From Methanobrevibacter smithii ATCC 35061 (GTDB lineage Archaea; Methanobacteriota; Methanobacteria; Methanobacteriales; Methanobacteriaceae), in assembly GCF_000016525.1 (NCBI RefSeq), contig NC_009515.1:335001-399000 (forward strand): a stretch of 64,000 bases of DNA. Reading direction: 5' to 3'. Each line of letters opens with the position of its first letter. Within the stretch, counting starts at the first letter, position 1. The notes below the pieces were generated by a model. That model did no database searches. It was not told the DNA's origin and was given only the letters and a program-made list of their open reading frames with translations. Below are positions 43,926-52,981 of the stretch, one piece after another. A program made the translations under genes and the position numbers.

Positions 43926-44150
43926 AAAATATTTTAAAAAAATTTTTATAATTGTAATTGAAGAAATATAATTACATAATGAAAATTTATGAATATTATT
44001 AAAAATGAAATAAAAAAGATTCTTTTTATTATGAACAAAAATTAAATTAATCGCTTATTCATTCAAAGAAAATAAAATAATCTGGAATTAATGTTAAGTT
44101 TAAACAATTATTTTGTCAAAAAAGAGTTTTTTGAAGTTAAAGGAGATAAA

Positions 44151-45437
44151 ATGAGTGAAAATAGTAATATGCTATTAGGCGTTAAAGACAAACCTCCTGC
44201 AGTAAATTGGATTTTACTTGCTATACAGCATGTATGTGCTATGTTTGGAGCTACTATTTTAGTACCAATTGTTGTAAATACTACTGTTGGATCAGATGTC
44301 TTATCAATACCTGTAGCTCTTGTCACCTCTGGTATAGGTACTCTCATTTACATTGCATGTACTAGAGGAAGAAGTCCTGTTTATCTGGGAAGTTCATTTG
44401 CATTTATTGCACCAATGGTAGCAGGATATGCAATAGCTGGAAAAGCCAGTGTTTTTACAGCTATAATGTGTGTAGGAATAGTGTATGCAATTATTTCAAC
44501 TATAATTAGAGTAGTTGGTAAAGAATGGATTAATAAAATATTGCCTCCTGTTGTTGTTGGGCCTATGATTATGATTATTGGTCTGTCACTTGCACCAACG
44601 GCAATCGAAGAAATTGGTTTGAATGCTAGTTCAGTTCCAATCACAAGTTTAATAATAGCTTTTGTTGCATTTTTAAGTACTGCAATTTTAGCAGTCAGAG
44701 GAAAAGGAATATTAAGAGTAATCCCATTTTTAATTGGAATTATAATAGGTTATATTGTAGCAGCACTTCTCGGAGTAGTTGACTTCTCCGGAGTTGCAAG
44801 TGCCCACATTATTGAAATTCCAAAATTCTACATACCATTTGTTGATTATAATCTTAATTTTGGAGCAATACTGACAATTGTACCAATTGCATTAGTAACT
44901 ATGGTTGAACATGTTGGAGACCACAAAGTTTTAAGTGAAATTATCGGAAGAGACCTGATTCAGGATCCAGGTCTTGACAGAACTCTTTTAGGTGACGGTA
45001 TAGCTACTTTTATTGCAGCACTTCTTGGTGGACCTGCAAACACAACCTACGGAGAAAATACATCTGTTGTAGGTATGACTAGAGTTGCATCTGTTTATGT
45101 AATTGGACTTGCAGCCATTATAGCTATTATCTTTGCATTTTCAGGACATTTAACTGCACTGTTAACTGCAATCCCTTCACCAGTTCTTGGAGGTATTTCA
45201 ATCCTTCTTTATGGATTTATCTGTGTAAACGGTCTTAAAATCTTAATCCACAACCATGTTGATTTTACAGACACTAAAAATGTAGTTGTTGCAGCTACAA
45301 TGTTAGTTTTAGGTTTAGGAGGAGCTACACTATCCATCGCATACGGAAATTTATCATTAGCTATTTCCGGCATGTCTTTAGCAGCAATCATTGGAATCAT
45401 CCTTAACTTATGTATTCCGGAGGAAAAACATGAATGA
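44151..45437 (+). CDS. uraA: Uracil/xanthine permease (UraA family)
   Basis: The 428-residue membrane protein of the nucleobase transporter (NAT/NCS2) family has about 14 helices. It shows QHVCAMFGATILVP near the start, GSSFAFIAP, VEHVGDHKVLSEI and the signature GLGGPANTTYGENTSV (read here as ALLGGPANTTYGENTSVVG). Uracil is the likely substrate because upp overlaps its end. AAAGGAG precedes the ATG at 44151. The frame is open 20 codons further upstream without a ribosome binding site. Confidence 0.92.
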   Translation: MSENSNMLLGVKDKPPAVNWILLAIQHVCAMFGATILVPIVVNTTVGSDVLSIPVALVTSGIGTLIYIACTRGRSPVYLGSSFAFIAPMVAGYAIAGKASVFTAIMCVGIVYAIISTIIRVVGKEWINKILPPVVVGPMIMIIGLSLAPTAIEEIGLNASSVPITSLIIAFVAFLSTAILAVRGKGILRVIPFLIGIIIGYIVAALLGVVDFSGVASAHIIEIPKFYIPFVDYNLNFGAILTIVPIALVTMVEHVGDHKVLSEIIGRDLIQDPGLDRTLLGDGIATFIAALLGGPANTTYGENTSVVGMTRVASVYVIGLAAIIAIIFAFSGHLTALLTAIPSPVLGGISILLYGFICVNGLKILIHNHVDFTDTKNVVVAATMLVLGLGGATLSIAYGNLSLAISGMSLAAIIGIILNLCIPEEKHE

Positions 45438-46056
45438 AATTGTTCTGAACCATCCATTAATAACACATAAATTAGGTATTTTAAGGGATATCCATACAGG
45501 AACTAAAGAATTTCGTGAATTAATTACGGAAATTTCCACACTTCTTTGTTACGAAGCAACTAAAGATGCAAAATTGGAAAAAACAATAATAGAAACTCCT
45601 CTTGAAAAAATGGAAACCGGCAAACTAAATGAAGACAATTATGCAATTGTGCCAATTTTAAGAGCGGGAATGGGTATGCTTGATGGAATTATAAATGTAA
45701 TTCCAAATGCAAAGGTAGGCCACATCGGTCTTTACAGAGATGAGGAAACATTCCAGCCTATTGAATACTATTTTAAAATGCCAGAAAATGTTAGTCAAAG
45801 AGAAGTACTGATTATTGATCCTATGCTTGCAACAGGAGGAAGTGCATCTGCAACTATTTCAAGACTTAAAGAAGAAGGAGTTAAAAAAATCAAACTTTTA
45901 TGTGTTGTTGCAGCTCCTGAAGGAATTAATTTAATTGAAAAAGACCACCCTGATGTTCAAATTTACTGTGCAACAGTAGACAGAACTTTAAATGAAAGCG
46001 CATACATTCTACCAGGTCTTGGAGATGCTGGTGACAGAGTATACGGTACAAAATAA
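45430..46056 (+). CDS. upp: Uracil phosphoribosyltransferase
   Basis: Upp turns uracil and PRPP into UMP. The 208-residue protein has PILRAGMGMLDG, the PRPP loop IIDPMLATGGSA, and the uracil-binding end LPGLGDAGDRVYGT. GGAGG in the last codons of uraA precedes the ATG at 45430, and the genes overlap by 8 nt. The pair is a uracil salvage operon. A strong hairpin terminator follows. Confidence 0.95.
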   Translation: MNEIVLNHPLITHKLGILRDIHTGTKEFRELITEISTLLCYEATKDAKLEKTIIETPLEKMETGKLNEDNYAIVPILRAGMGMLDGIINVIPNAKVGHIGLYRDEETFQPIEYYFKMPENVSQREVLIIDPMLATGGSASATISRLKEEGVKKIKLLCVVAAPEGINLIEKDHPDVQIYCATVDRTLNESAYILPGLGDAGDRVYGTK

Positions 46057-46092
46057 TACTATGAATTATTCATAGTATTCCTTTTCTTTTTT
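46055..46092 (+). terminator. Hairpin terminator after upp
   Basis: AATACTATGAA (46055-46065) and TTCATAGTATT (46069-46079) form a perfect 11-bp stem with a 3-nt loop, followed by a T-rich run (CCTTTTCTTTTTT). Confidence 0.75.
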
Positions 46093-46122
46093 AAAATACA
46101 GAATAGAAAGAGTTTAATTTAA

Positions 46123-46910
46123 TCATATGACTCCTTCAAATACCAAAAATATACCATAACCTATGAAAATTAATACTAAATAAATAACAGATCCTTTTTT
46201 ATAACCTTGTACAGTTCTAAGATCAAATGGAACAACATTATCCAAAATATCTGGAGACGCTATGAATATTTGAGTTAAAAAAGAAAATAAAAAATACAAT
46301 ATTGCCCAAATTAATGGATAAGTACCATAAATCAAACTAATTAAAATAGTCCTTATTGAAAATTCAAGACCTGCCATTGCATTAAGCTGACCCAGCATGA
46401 AATAAAATGGAGGGCAATAATCTAATTGTTTGGGTGTGACAATTATCTTATTTTCATAAGCATCGATCCTTAAAAACATCAAAATAAATGGGATAGGCAT
46501 GGCAATAAGAAAAGCTGTTGCTACAATTATATTACCATAATGCAAACCCATTACAAAGAAAAGTATAGAAAATAATGGAGCAGCTGTTGTAATTAAAACA
46601 ATAGCTGCTTTATAAGACATTCCTTCATTTCTTCCAGGAACAATGTAGTATCCATCATAGCCCAAACCATATTTTTCATCAATCCATTCTCTTTTATATA
46701 TAACCATACTAAATAAAAAAGAAAACACACTATTTGCCAATAAAATCATAATAAGTTCATTGAAGCTCCATTTAAACAATACCTTCATTAAACCAAATAA
46801 TAAACAACCAATCAATAAACTACCAAAAAAATATAAATTGAATATCCTTTGAGTTCATCATTAGGTATTTTGTCCCAACGACGAAATGCAAATCTAAAAA
46901 TATTTTTCAA
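46123..46910 (-). pseudogene. Polytopic membrane protein, frameshifted near the N-terminus
   Basis: An excellent ribosome binding site (GAGGAG, 46923-46918) lies 7 nt before a TTG at 46910. This starts MKNIFRFAFRRWDKIPNDEL and breaks off in a run of seven A (plus strand 46825-46831). With one more A the frame joins the long downstream frame as YIFFGSLLIGCLLFGLMK, and the whole protein would have about 262 residues and six or more membrane helices. The downstream part alone has no ribosome binding site. Either the assembly lacks a base, the gene is phase-variable, or it is inactive. The family is unrecognised. It is the last gene of a three-gene run. Confidence 0.62.
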
Positions 46911-46931
46911 AATAACACTCCTCATTCATTT

Positions 46932-47558
46932 TTATGAATTATCATTAATAATTTCATGTACAAAACTTGGAAAAACGTCCCATTTAGCAACATCCTTAAT
47001 TTTTTCTATAAACTGCACATCATATAAATTTTTCAAAATTAAGTCTTTAACTCCAAATTGAATAAATTTCTTTTCAAAGGTTACGCAAACACTTTGAAAA
47101 ATAGGTTTACACACATAATAAACATCCACTTTTTTAATAGCATATCTAATAATATTTTCACCTAATTTAATATCTCCACCAACAAAAGGTAAACACCAAG
47201 CCATAACCGAATCAAATACAAAAAAAGCATAATCAACAGATGACGCATCATCATCAAACAAACCATCTGCATAAGCCAATATACATTCACCAATACCTGC
47301 TATAGCTATAGCTAAACATGCTAATTCAGGAGAACTCAATATTACACCTGCAAAAAGCAATATCGCACCTATAGAAATTATTTCACTACCTACAAATCCT
47401 ATTGCTGTGGATATAATAAAATCTTCCCAATCAAAACCAATACTATTAATTTCATTAGTGATATTATTACTTGTTTCTTTAATCTCATTTATTCCTTGTA
47501 TAACTCCATTAGTAAAATTACCCACAGAATCTAAATATTTACTCTCCAAAGAACTCAT
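46932..47558 (-). CDS. Protein with amphipathic coil and hydrophobic hairpin, unassigned
   Basis: The 208-residue protein has an N-terminal polar helix rich in Asn, Ile and Glu (about 1-40). A long hydrophobic hairpin follows (about 47-95: IISTAIGFVGSEIISIGAIL, then LAIAIAGIGECILA), and then a basic C-terminal part. There is no signal peptide. The layout resembles pore-forming or LXG-type toxin C-terminal regions, but I see no homology. It begins 2 nt after the stop of the upstream gene and is followed by a membrane protein gene 21 nt downstream, which could be its partner. Confidence 0.5.
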   Translation of the reverse strand: MSSLESKYLDSVGNFTNGVIQGINEIKETSNNITNEINSIGFDWEDFIISTAIGFVGSEIISIGAILLFAGVILSSPELACLAIAIAGIGECILAYADGLFDDDASSVDYAFFVFDSVMAWCLPFVGGDIKLGENIIRYAIKKVDVYYVCKPIFQSVCVTFEKKFIQFGVKDLILKNLYDVQFIEKIKDVAKWDVFPSFVHEIINDNS

Positions 47559-47560
47559 AT

Positions 47561-48304
47561 TTAATAAATTATAACCATATTCCTCGCATCTTCAGTTATA
47601 TTATCATGATAACAAGGCATAGCACAAATCAAACTATCAGAAAGCATAGCATCTCGAACAATACCAGTAGCTTTATCTAAAATTAAAAACATTCCTTTTT
47701 GATCGTTTTTAAAAATCAAATATTTATCATTAGCTAAAATATCCCATGAATTGTTATTTAAAAAATCAACAATCATAGATAATGTAACTGTTCCAATTTC
47801 AGTATTATTCCATATAAAAGTTCCAACCATCTGTTCAATAATGCTGTAACTAAAAGAACATGCAAACCTGAAATTCCAAATATTAGAATCATTTCCTTGA
47901 ACTTTCATGCCCATACCATGATCAGATTCACCAGTAATATATACACTTCTATAATTATTACACATAGAGAAAACTACTGGAGAAACTCTATTCCAAGTTA
48001 CATTATAATAATTAGCAAATTTATCCGCTAACTTATCATGTTCATAAATTACAAGTAAAGCTGATAAAAATGAACCATATGCTGCCTTCATTTCACCTGC
48101 AGACAATAATTCACCATAATCTAACCAATATTTTAATTTAGAATTAGATACATTCGAAGTAACAAAAGCAAAACTACGCAGTCCCTCATAACCAATATTC
48201 AAATTATTTTCATCAATTAAATTATCATAATAAATTAAACTAATTCTATGAATAGTATTATCTAAAAACTTTAAGTTATATTTTTCTTTTTCATCCCCAA
48301 ACAT
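47561..48304 (-). CDS. Unassigned protein, possibly 5'-truncated
   Basis: The 247-residue soluble protein is rich in aromatic residues (for example GYEGLRSFAFVTSNVSNSKL and WNRVSPVVFSMCNNYRS) and carries HGMGMKV and a C-terminal LILDKATGIVRDA. No family is recognised. The ATG at 48304 has no ribosome binding site. Coding-like sequence (CFDYLISVDDAPNI) continues upstream in frame to a stop at 48358 without another start. It may therefore be the tail of a longer gene that has been cut. It is the first gene of the three-gene run between upp and dcd. Confidence 0.45.
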   Translation of the reverse strand: MFGDEKEKYNLKFLDNTIHRISLIYYDNLIDENNLNIGYEGLRSFAFVTSNVSNSKLKYWLDYGELLSAGEMKAAYGSFLSALLVIYEHDKLADKFANYYNVTWNRVSPVVFSMCNNYRSVYITGESDHGMGMKVQGNDSNIWNFRFACSFSYSIIEQMVGTFIWNNTEIGTVTLSMIVDFLNNNSWDILANDKYLIFKNDQKGMFLILDKATGIVRDAMLSDSLICAMPCYHDNITEDARNMVIIY

Positions 48305-48469
48305 TATATTTGGTGCATCATCAACACTAATTAAATAATCAAAACACTGAAGCAGTTATCAAACAAAATAAAATACATCAAAATAATACTTAAAATATCA
48401 AATTTATCCAAAACTTAAAAAATAATAACCCACAAAAATATATTATATTAATTTTGTTTGTGTGAAAAA

Positions 48470-49054
48470 ATGGCTATTTTAAGTGATAAAACCATAAAAG
48501 AATATCTCGAAGAAGGCAAAATTGTAATTGATCCTTTGAAGGATGAACAGCAAATCCAACCTTCATCAGTAGATATGCGATTGGGTGATGAGTTTAAAGT
48601 CTTTAAGGTAATTAGAAAACCTTATATTGACCCGAAAGACGAAGAAGATATTGCAGAATACATGGAATCCAGTACAGTTCCTGAAGGTGAAGCATTTATA
48701 ATCCACCCAAATGAATTTGCACTAGCTACAACACAGGAATATGTTAAAGTACCTGATGATTTAGTAGCTAGAGTTGAAGGCCGTTCCAGTATGGGAAGAC
48801 TTGGTGTTACAATGCATGTTACAGCAGGATATGTTGATCCTGGCTTTGAAGGTAGAATAACCTTAGAAATATCCAATATCGGAGCCATGCCTGTTGCACT
48901 CTATCCTGGCCAAAGAGTATGCCAGCTAGTATTTGAAACTATGACTACTCCTGCAGAGTTACCTTATGGTCATCCGAAAAGAAATAGCAAATATATGAAG
49001 CAGTTAAAACCTGAATCTAGCAGAGTTAAACTAGATTATGAATTAAAAAAATAA
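48470..49054 (+). CDS. dcd: dCTP deaminase
   Basis: The 194-residue trimeric nucleotide hydrolase belongs to the DCD/dUTPase family. It shows IQPSSVDMRLGDEFKVF, VEGRSSMGRLGV (catalytic and phosphate-binding), HVTAGYVDPGFEGRITLE and PGQRVCQLVFE. It deaminates dCTP on the way to dTTP; some archaeal members also cleave the triphosphate to give dUMP directly. GTGTGA lies just before the ATG at 48470, so I do not use the TTG four codons earlier. Confidence 0.92.
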   Translation: MAILSDKTIKEYLEEGKIVIDPLKDEQQIQPSSVDMRLGDEFKVFKVIRKPYIDPKDEEDIAEYMESSTVPEGEAFIIHPNEFALATTQEYVKVPDDLVARVEGRSSMGRLGVTMHVTAGYVDPGFEGRITLEISNIGAMPVALYPGQRVCQLVFETMTTPAELPYGHPKRNSKYMKQLKPESSRVKLDYELKK

Positions 49055-49069
49055 TGGAAGTTAATACTT

Positions 49070-50764
49070 ATGAATCATGACAAAATGACAAATATCAGTG
49101 CAAAAAGAGGATTTTTATGGCCATCCTTTGAAATATATTCCGGAGTTTCCGGATTTACAGATTATGGACCTCTTGGAGCCAGCTTGAAGAATAATATAAT
49201 GCAGAAATGGAGAAAACAATATGTTTCTGGAGAAGGGTTTTATGAAATAGAAGGCCCTACTGTAATGCCTAAAGAAGTTTTAAAAGCATCAGGACATGTT
49301 GACAACTTTACAGATCCAATGACCAAATGTGAAGAATGCGGAGAAGTATTTAGAGCAGACCACATTATTGAAGAAGTTATTGGTGAAGATGTAGAAAGCC
49401 TGGAAAATGAAGAGCTTGACCAGATAGTTATTGACAATGCCATCAAATGTCCGGAATGTGGCGGAAAACTTTCCAATATCTGGAATTACAATTTAATGTT
49501 TAAAACCATGATTGGAGCCAAAGGTGACAAAGTAGGTTATATGAGACCTGAAACAGCTCAGGGAATTTTTATATTATTCAAACGTCTTGAAAGATTCTTT
49601 AGAGGAAAACTTCCGTTTGGAGTTGTTCAACTTGGAAAAGCATATAGAAATGAAATTTCACCTAGGCAGGGAGTTATTCGTTTAAGGGAATTCACACAAG
49701 CAGAAGCTGAAATATTTTTAAATCCTAAAGACAAAAGCACCCCTAAATTTAGCCAGATAGCTGATGAAGTTTTACGCTTAAATTCCCAGGATGTTCAAAT
49801 AAATAACAGCGAACCTTTAGAGATTACTGCCCGTGAAGCACTTGACAAAGGAATTGTAGCTAATGAAATGTTAGTTTATCAGTTATACTTAGCCAGAAAA
49901 TTTTTAAATGAAATTGGTATTCCTAATGATGTTTTAAGATTCAGACAACACTTACCTGGAGAAATGGCTCATTATGCTCTTGACTGCTGGGATGTTGAAG
50001 TTAAAACCGACAAATATGGCTGGGTTGAAATAATCGGAATTGCTGACAGGGGAGATTATGACTTAACATCACACAGCAAATACAGTAATGATGATTTAAA
50101 TGTATTTATTGAATATGATGAACCTAAAACAGTGAAAAAAACAGTTGTAAAACCTAATTTGTCCAAATTCGGACCAATATTTAAAGGAGATTCCCCTAAG
50201 GTAAAACAGGCAATTGAAGAAGCTGATGTAGATGAAATCAAACAGGCAATTGAAAATGATGGAAAATATGTAGTTAGCCTGGATAAGGATTATGAGCTAA
50301 CTTCCGATTTACTGCTTTTCGAAGATGTTGAAGAAGAAATCTCCGGTGAAAAAATAGTTCCTCATGTTATTGAGCCTTCATTTGGTATTGACCGTATTGT
50401 TTATTCTGTTTTATTACATTCATTTAAAGAAACAGACACAAAAGATTACTTTAAATTTGCACCTTCTGTTGCTCCTGTTCAAGTGGGAATTTATCCTCTT
50501 GTAAACAAAGAAGGTCCTCGTGAAATAGCTATTGAAATAACCGACAAATTGAGAGAATCAGGATTTAAAGTTGAATATGATGTAAGTGGAACAATTGGTA
50601 AAAGATATGCCAGAGCAGATGAAATTGGTATTCCTCTTGCAATAACTGTTGATTTTGACAGCTTAGAAGATAATAAAGTAACTGTAAGAAACAGAGACAG
50701 TGAAGCTCAGGAAAGAATAGCTATTGATGAAATAAAAGATTATTTGGAAGAATATTATAAATGA
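49070..50764 (+). CDS. glyS: Glycyl-tRNA synthetase (class II, archaeal/eukaryotic type)
   Basis: The 564-residue synthetase starts with the glycine-specific part KRGFLWPSFEIYSGVSGFTD and has YGPLGASLKNNI. Zinc-binding cysteines follow (CEECGEVF and CPECGGKL), then class II motif 2 (YRNEISPRQGVIRLREFTQAE), motif 3 (EPSFGIDRIVYSVL), and an anticodon-binding domain (VAPVQVGIYPLVNKEGPREI). It starts 15 nt after dcd and ends in a bidirectional hairpin. Confidence 0.95.
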   Translation: MNHDKMTNISAKRGFLWPSFEIYSGVSGFTDYGPLGASLKNNIMQKWRKQYVSGEGFYEIEGPTVMPKEVLKASGHVDNFTDPMTKCEECGEVFRADHIIEEVIGEDVESLENEELDQIVIDNAIKCPECGGKLSNIWNYNLMFKTMIGAKGDKVGYMRPETAQGIFILFKRLERFFRGKLPFGVVQLGKAYRNEISPRQGVIRLREFTQAEAEIFLNPKDKSTPKFSQIADEVLRLNSQDVQINNSEPLEITAREALDKGIVANEMLVYQLYLARKFLNEIGIPNDVLRFRQHLPGEMAHYALDCWDVEVKTDKYGWVEIIGIADRGDYDLTSHSKYSNDDLNVFIEYDEPKTVKKTVVKPNLSKFGPIFKGDSPKVKQAIEEADVDEIKQAIENDGKYVVSLDKDYELTSDLLLFEDVEEEISGEKIVPHVIEPSFGIDRIVYSVLLHSFKETDTKDYFKFAPSVAPVQVGIYPLVNKEGPREIAIEITDKLRESGFKVEYDVSGTIGKRYARADEIGIPLAITVDFDSLEDNKVTVRNRDSEAQERIAIDEIKDYLEEYYK

Positions 50765-50781
50765 GTAAAAAATACTCATTT
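50759..50781. terminator. Bidirectional hairpin after glyS
   Basis: AAATGAGTA (50759-50767) and TACTCATTT (50773-50781) are exact inverted repeats with an A-rich 5-nt loop. They contain the glyS stop codon and the end of the convergent regulator gene. Confidence 0.6.
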
Positions 50782-51567
50782 ATTAATCTTATTTTTAAAG
50801 TTTTCAAATAAATTTTCACCCCATTTAATGCATTCCTCTTTTTTAGAAGTTATTATTCTGTTTTGGTCAAAATTTCCGTCTTCCTTAAAAAGGCCAAGAA
50901 TCATTACTTTATCAGTTACAACCAATAAGAAAGCATTTTCAATATTAAAAGCAGTTAAATCCACATTGTCATTTTCCAGATTTAAGAAATATTCAAAGTT
51001 CTCTTTAATGTTTTTGGGAATTATTAATTCAATATGGCTGCCCTCATCAATTAAATCATTTATATATTTATTAAAATCCCCATAGAAAAAGGGAAGAACA
51101 CATTTTAAACTGGAAGCTTCATTTAACGCATGTTGAATTATATTATATGTTCTATAAACATCCTTTTCATTAGATTCAACTAAAATAGCTCTACCAAGCA
51201 GATATAATTGAGCTACTGATTTTTCAGGAATCAAATCTACAATATGAGCATCCAGAATATTAAAAAACTTATTAAATAGATTTATTGTATCCTTTAATTC
51301 CAAAATATTAGACACATATAGTTCAGTTGTATTTGAGATATGATACAAATTTCCGCTTCTATAAATAAATCCTCCCAGTTCCAGTCCAAACATGTTACTG
51401 GATATTGAGCTGTAACTTAATCCTGTAGTTCTATTAATGTCTTTCATGTTCAATGGCTGTTCATATAAAGTTGCCAAAATTTTCAACCTTACTAAAGAGT
51501 TTGTTATATATTTAATTTCTTCAGATATTGTTTCATAGTTTTCCATGCATTCTTGATTTTCATTCAC
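50776..51567 (-). CDS. Winged-helix regulator with FilR1/DUF1724-type domain
   Basis: The 263-residue protein has an N-terminal winged helix (NSLVRLKILATLYEQPLNMK, with GLSYSSISSNMFGLELGGFI) and a C-terminal domain of the DUF1724/FilR1 kind. This combination is a common methanogen regulator family. The start is probably the GTG at 51567, preceded by GGTGAT. The ligand is unknown. Nearby inverted repeats (around 51640) could be its operator. Confidence 0.78.
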   Translation of the reverse strand: MNENQECMENYETISEEIKYITNSLVRLKILATLYEQPLNMKDINRTTGLSYSSISSNMFGLELGGFIYRSGNLYHISNTTELYVSNILELKDTINLFNKFFNILDAHIVDLIPEKSVAQLYLLGRAILVESNEKDVYRTYNIIQHALNEASSLKCVLPFFYGDFNKYINDLIDEGSHIELIIPKNIKENFEYFLNLENDNVDLTAFNIENAFLLVVTDKVMILGLFKEDGNFDQNRIITSKKEECIKWGENLFENFKNKINK

Positions 51568-51762
51568 AGGTATCACCAAAAAAGTATTACTGGCAAAGGT
51601 ATTTTTAATACTAAAAAAATATAAAAACTCTCAAAGTGAGCAGATGTGTAAAATAACACATAAGAAAAATATAAAAATAATAACTCTGAGGCATTAATTT
51701 TTTTAAGATAGACAACCATAATACTAATCACAAAACAGACATTTTATAAGAAAGTGATTGAA

Positions 51763-52518
51763 ATGATTGACACACATATGCATGGAGATTCAAGAAGTAG
51801 TGAAGATTTTGGCGAAATGTATTTATCTGGAATAGATACTGCAATAACTTGTGCTTTCTACCCGTACAAGCTAAATAATGAAAGCACCCTTTTAAATCAT
51901 TTAGAGAGAATTCTCAACTATGACACCAAAAGAGCTAAAAAATATGGGCTTGATTTAAAAGTCGCTTTAGGAATTCACCCTGCAAACACAAGTGTAAATC
52001 CCGATTTAATATATGAAAACCTCTACAAATGGATTGAAAACAAACAGATAATAGCTATTGGAGAAATAGGTCTTGAAGATTTAACAGATAGTGAAATAGC
52101 CATCTTTAAAAAACAGCTAGATATTGGTGAAGAAACTAAAACAAAAGTTATTGTTCACACACCACGTAAAAATAAAAAAGAAGTTTTAAAAGTAATTCAG
52201 GACATTGTACCGCAACATATTGACCCGAAACTAGTCGTTATTGACCATATAAATCAAAATGTAGCTGAAGATGTAATTGACAAAGACTACACATTAGGAT
52301 TAACAGTACAGCCTCAAAAAATGGACAAAGAAGAAGCAATAGCTATATTGGATGAATACGGATTTGACAAATTCCTCTTAAATAGTGACATCAGCAATAA
52401 ACCCTCAGATCCTTTGTCCGTTCCAAAAACAGTACGTGAGCTTGAAAAATTAGGATACAAAAAAACAGAAATAGAGAAAGTAGCATTTAAAAATGCTGAA
52501 AAATTCTTTAAAATATAA
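51763..52518 (+). CDS. TatD-like metal-dependent hydrolase
   Basis: The 251-residue amidohydrolase-fold protein starts MIDTHMHG with the metal-binding HxH. It continues with LGIHPANTS, IGEIGLEDL, IVHTPRKN, VIDHINQNV and LNSDISNKPSDP, placing the later metal ligands as in TatD-family nucleases and hydrolases. Several positions depart from classic TatD, so the activity may differ. AAGTGAT lies before the ATG at 51763. It is a single gene on the plus strand, upstream of the convergent sepF. Confidence 0.8.
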   Translation: MIDTHMHGDSRSSEDFGEMYLSGIDTAITCAFYPYKLNNESTLLNHLERILNYDTKRAKKYGLDLKVALGIHPANTSVNPDLIYENLYKWIENKQIIAIGEIGLEDLTDSEIAIFKKQLDIGEETKTKVIVHTPRKNKKEVLKVIQDIVPQHIDPKLVVIDHINQNVAEDVIDKDYTLGLTVQPQKMDKEEAIAILDEYGFDKFLLNSDISNKPSDPLSVPKTVRELEKLGYKKTEIEKVAFKNAEKFFKI

Positions 52519-52526
52519 GAATTTTC

Positions 52527-52976
52527 CTACTTTCTAACTAAACTGACTCCTTTTGGAGCTATAATAATTAAATTTTTATCATTGCAGCGGGAAAGTAAAA
52601 GTGCTTCTGCACCATAATTACTTCTCATTTGTTTAATTTTTTCACCGGCAAGTTTGAAATTAGCCGGACTTTCTTTTTCTAAAAAAGATAAATCTAAAAT
52701 AACAGGATTGCTTTCTTCAAGAACTTGGTCTACAACATAATTAATATCATCAATAGTTTTCGGCCTTATCAGCATTATTTCATAGAAAGACTGTTCCGGA
52801 GAAATAGACACATCATCATAATAGCTATGGCTACTTAAATCTGAAGCATTATTATTTGACATTCTAAAGTCACTAGAAGGGGTACTTGGTCTTCTATAAT
52901 TATTTTGCTGTTTATTATGTAAAGATGTATCTTCTTCAAAACCTAAACTTCTTTTTAAAGCATCAGTGAAACCCAT
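52527..52976 (-). CDS. sepF: Cell division protein SepF
   Basis: SepF anchors FtsZ to the membrane in archaea that lack FtsA. The 149-residue protein begins with the amphipathic membrane-targeting helix MGFTDALKRSLGFE, then has a polar linker (about 18-58) and a C-terminal SepF domain. That domain includes IMLIRPKTIDDINYVVDQVL, NPVILDLSFLEKESPANFKL and NLIIIAPKGVSLV. It starts 5 nt after the stop of the DUF1611 gene, so the two are co-transcribed. Confidence 0.9.
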   Translation of the reverse strand: MGFTDALKRSLGFEEDTSLHNKQQNNYRRPSTPSSDFRMSNNNASDLSSHSYYDDVSISPEQSFYEIMLIRPKTIDDINYVVDQVLEESNPVILDLSFLEKESPANFKLAGEKIKQMRSNYGAEALLLSRCNDKNLIIIAPKGVSLVRK

Positions 52977-52981
52977 TTAAA

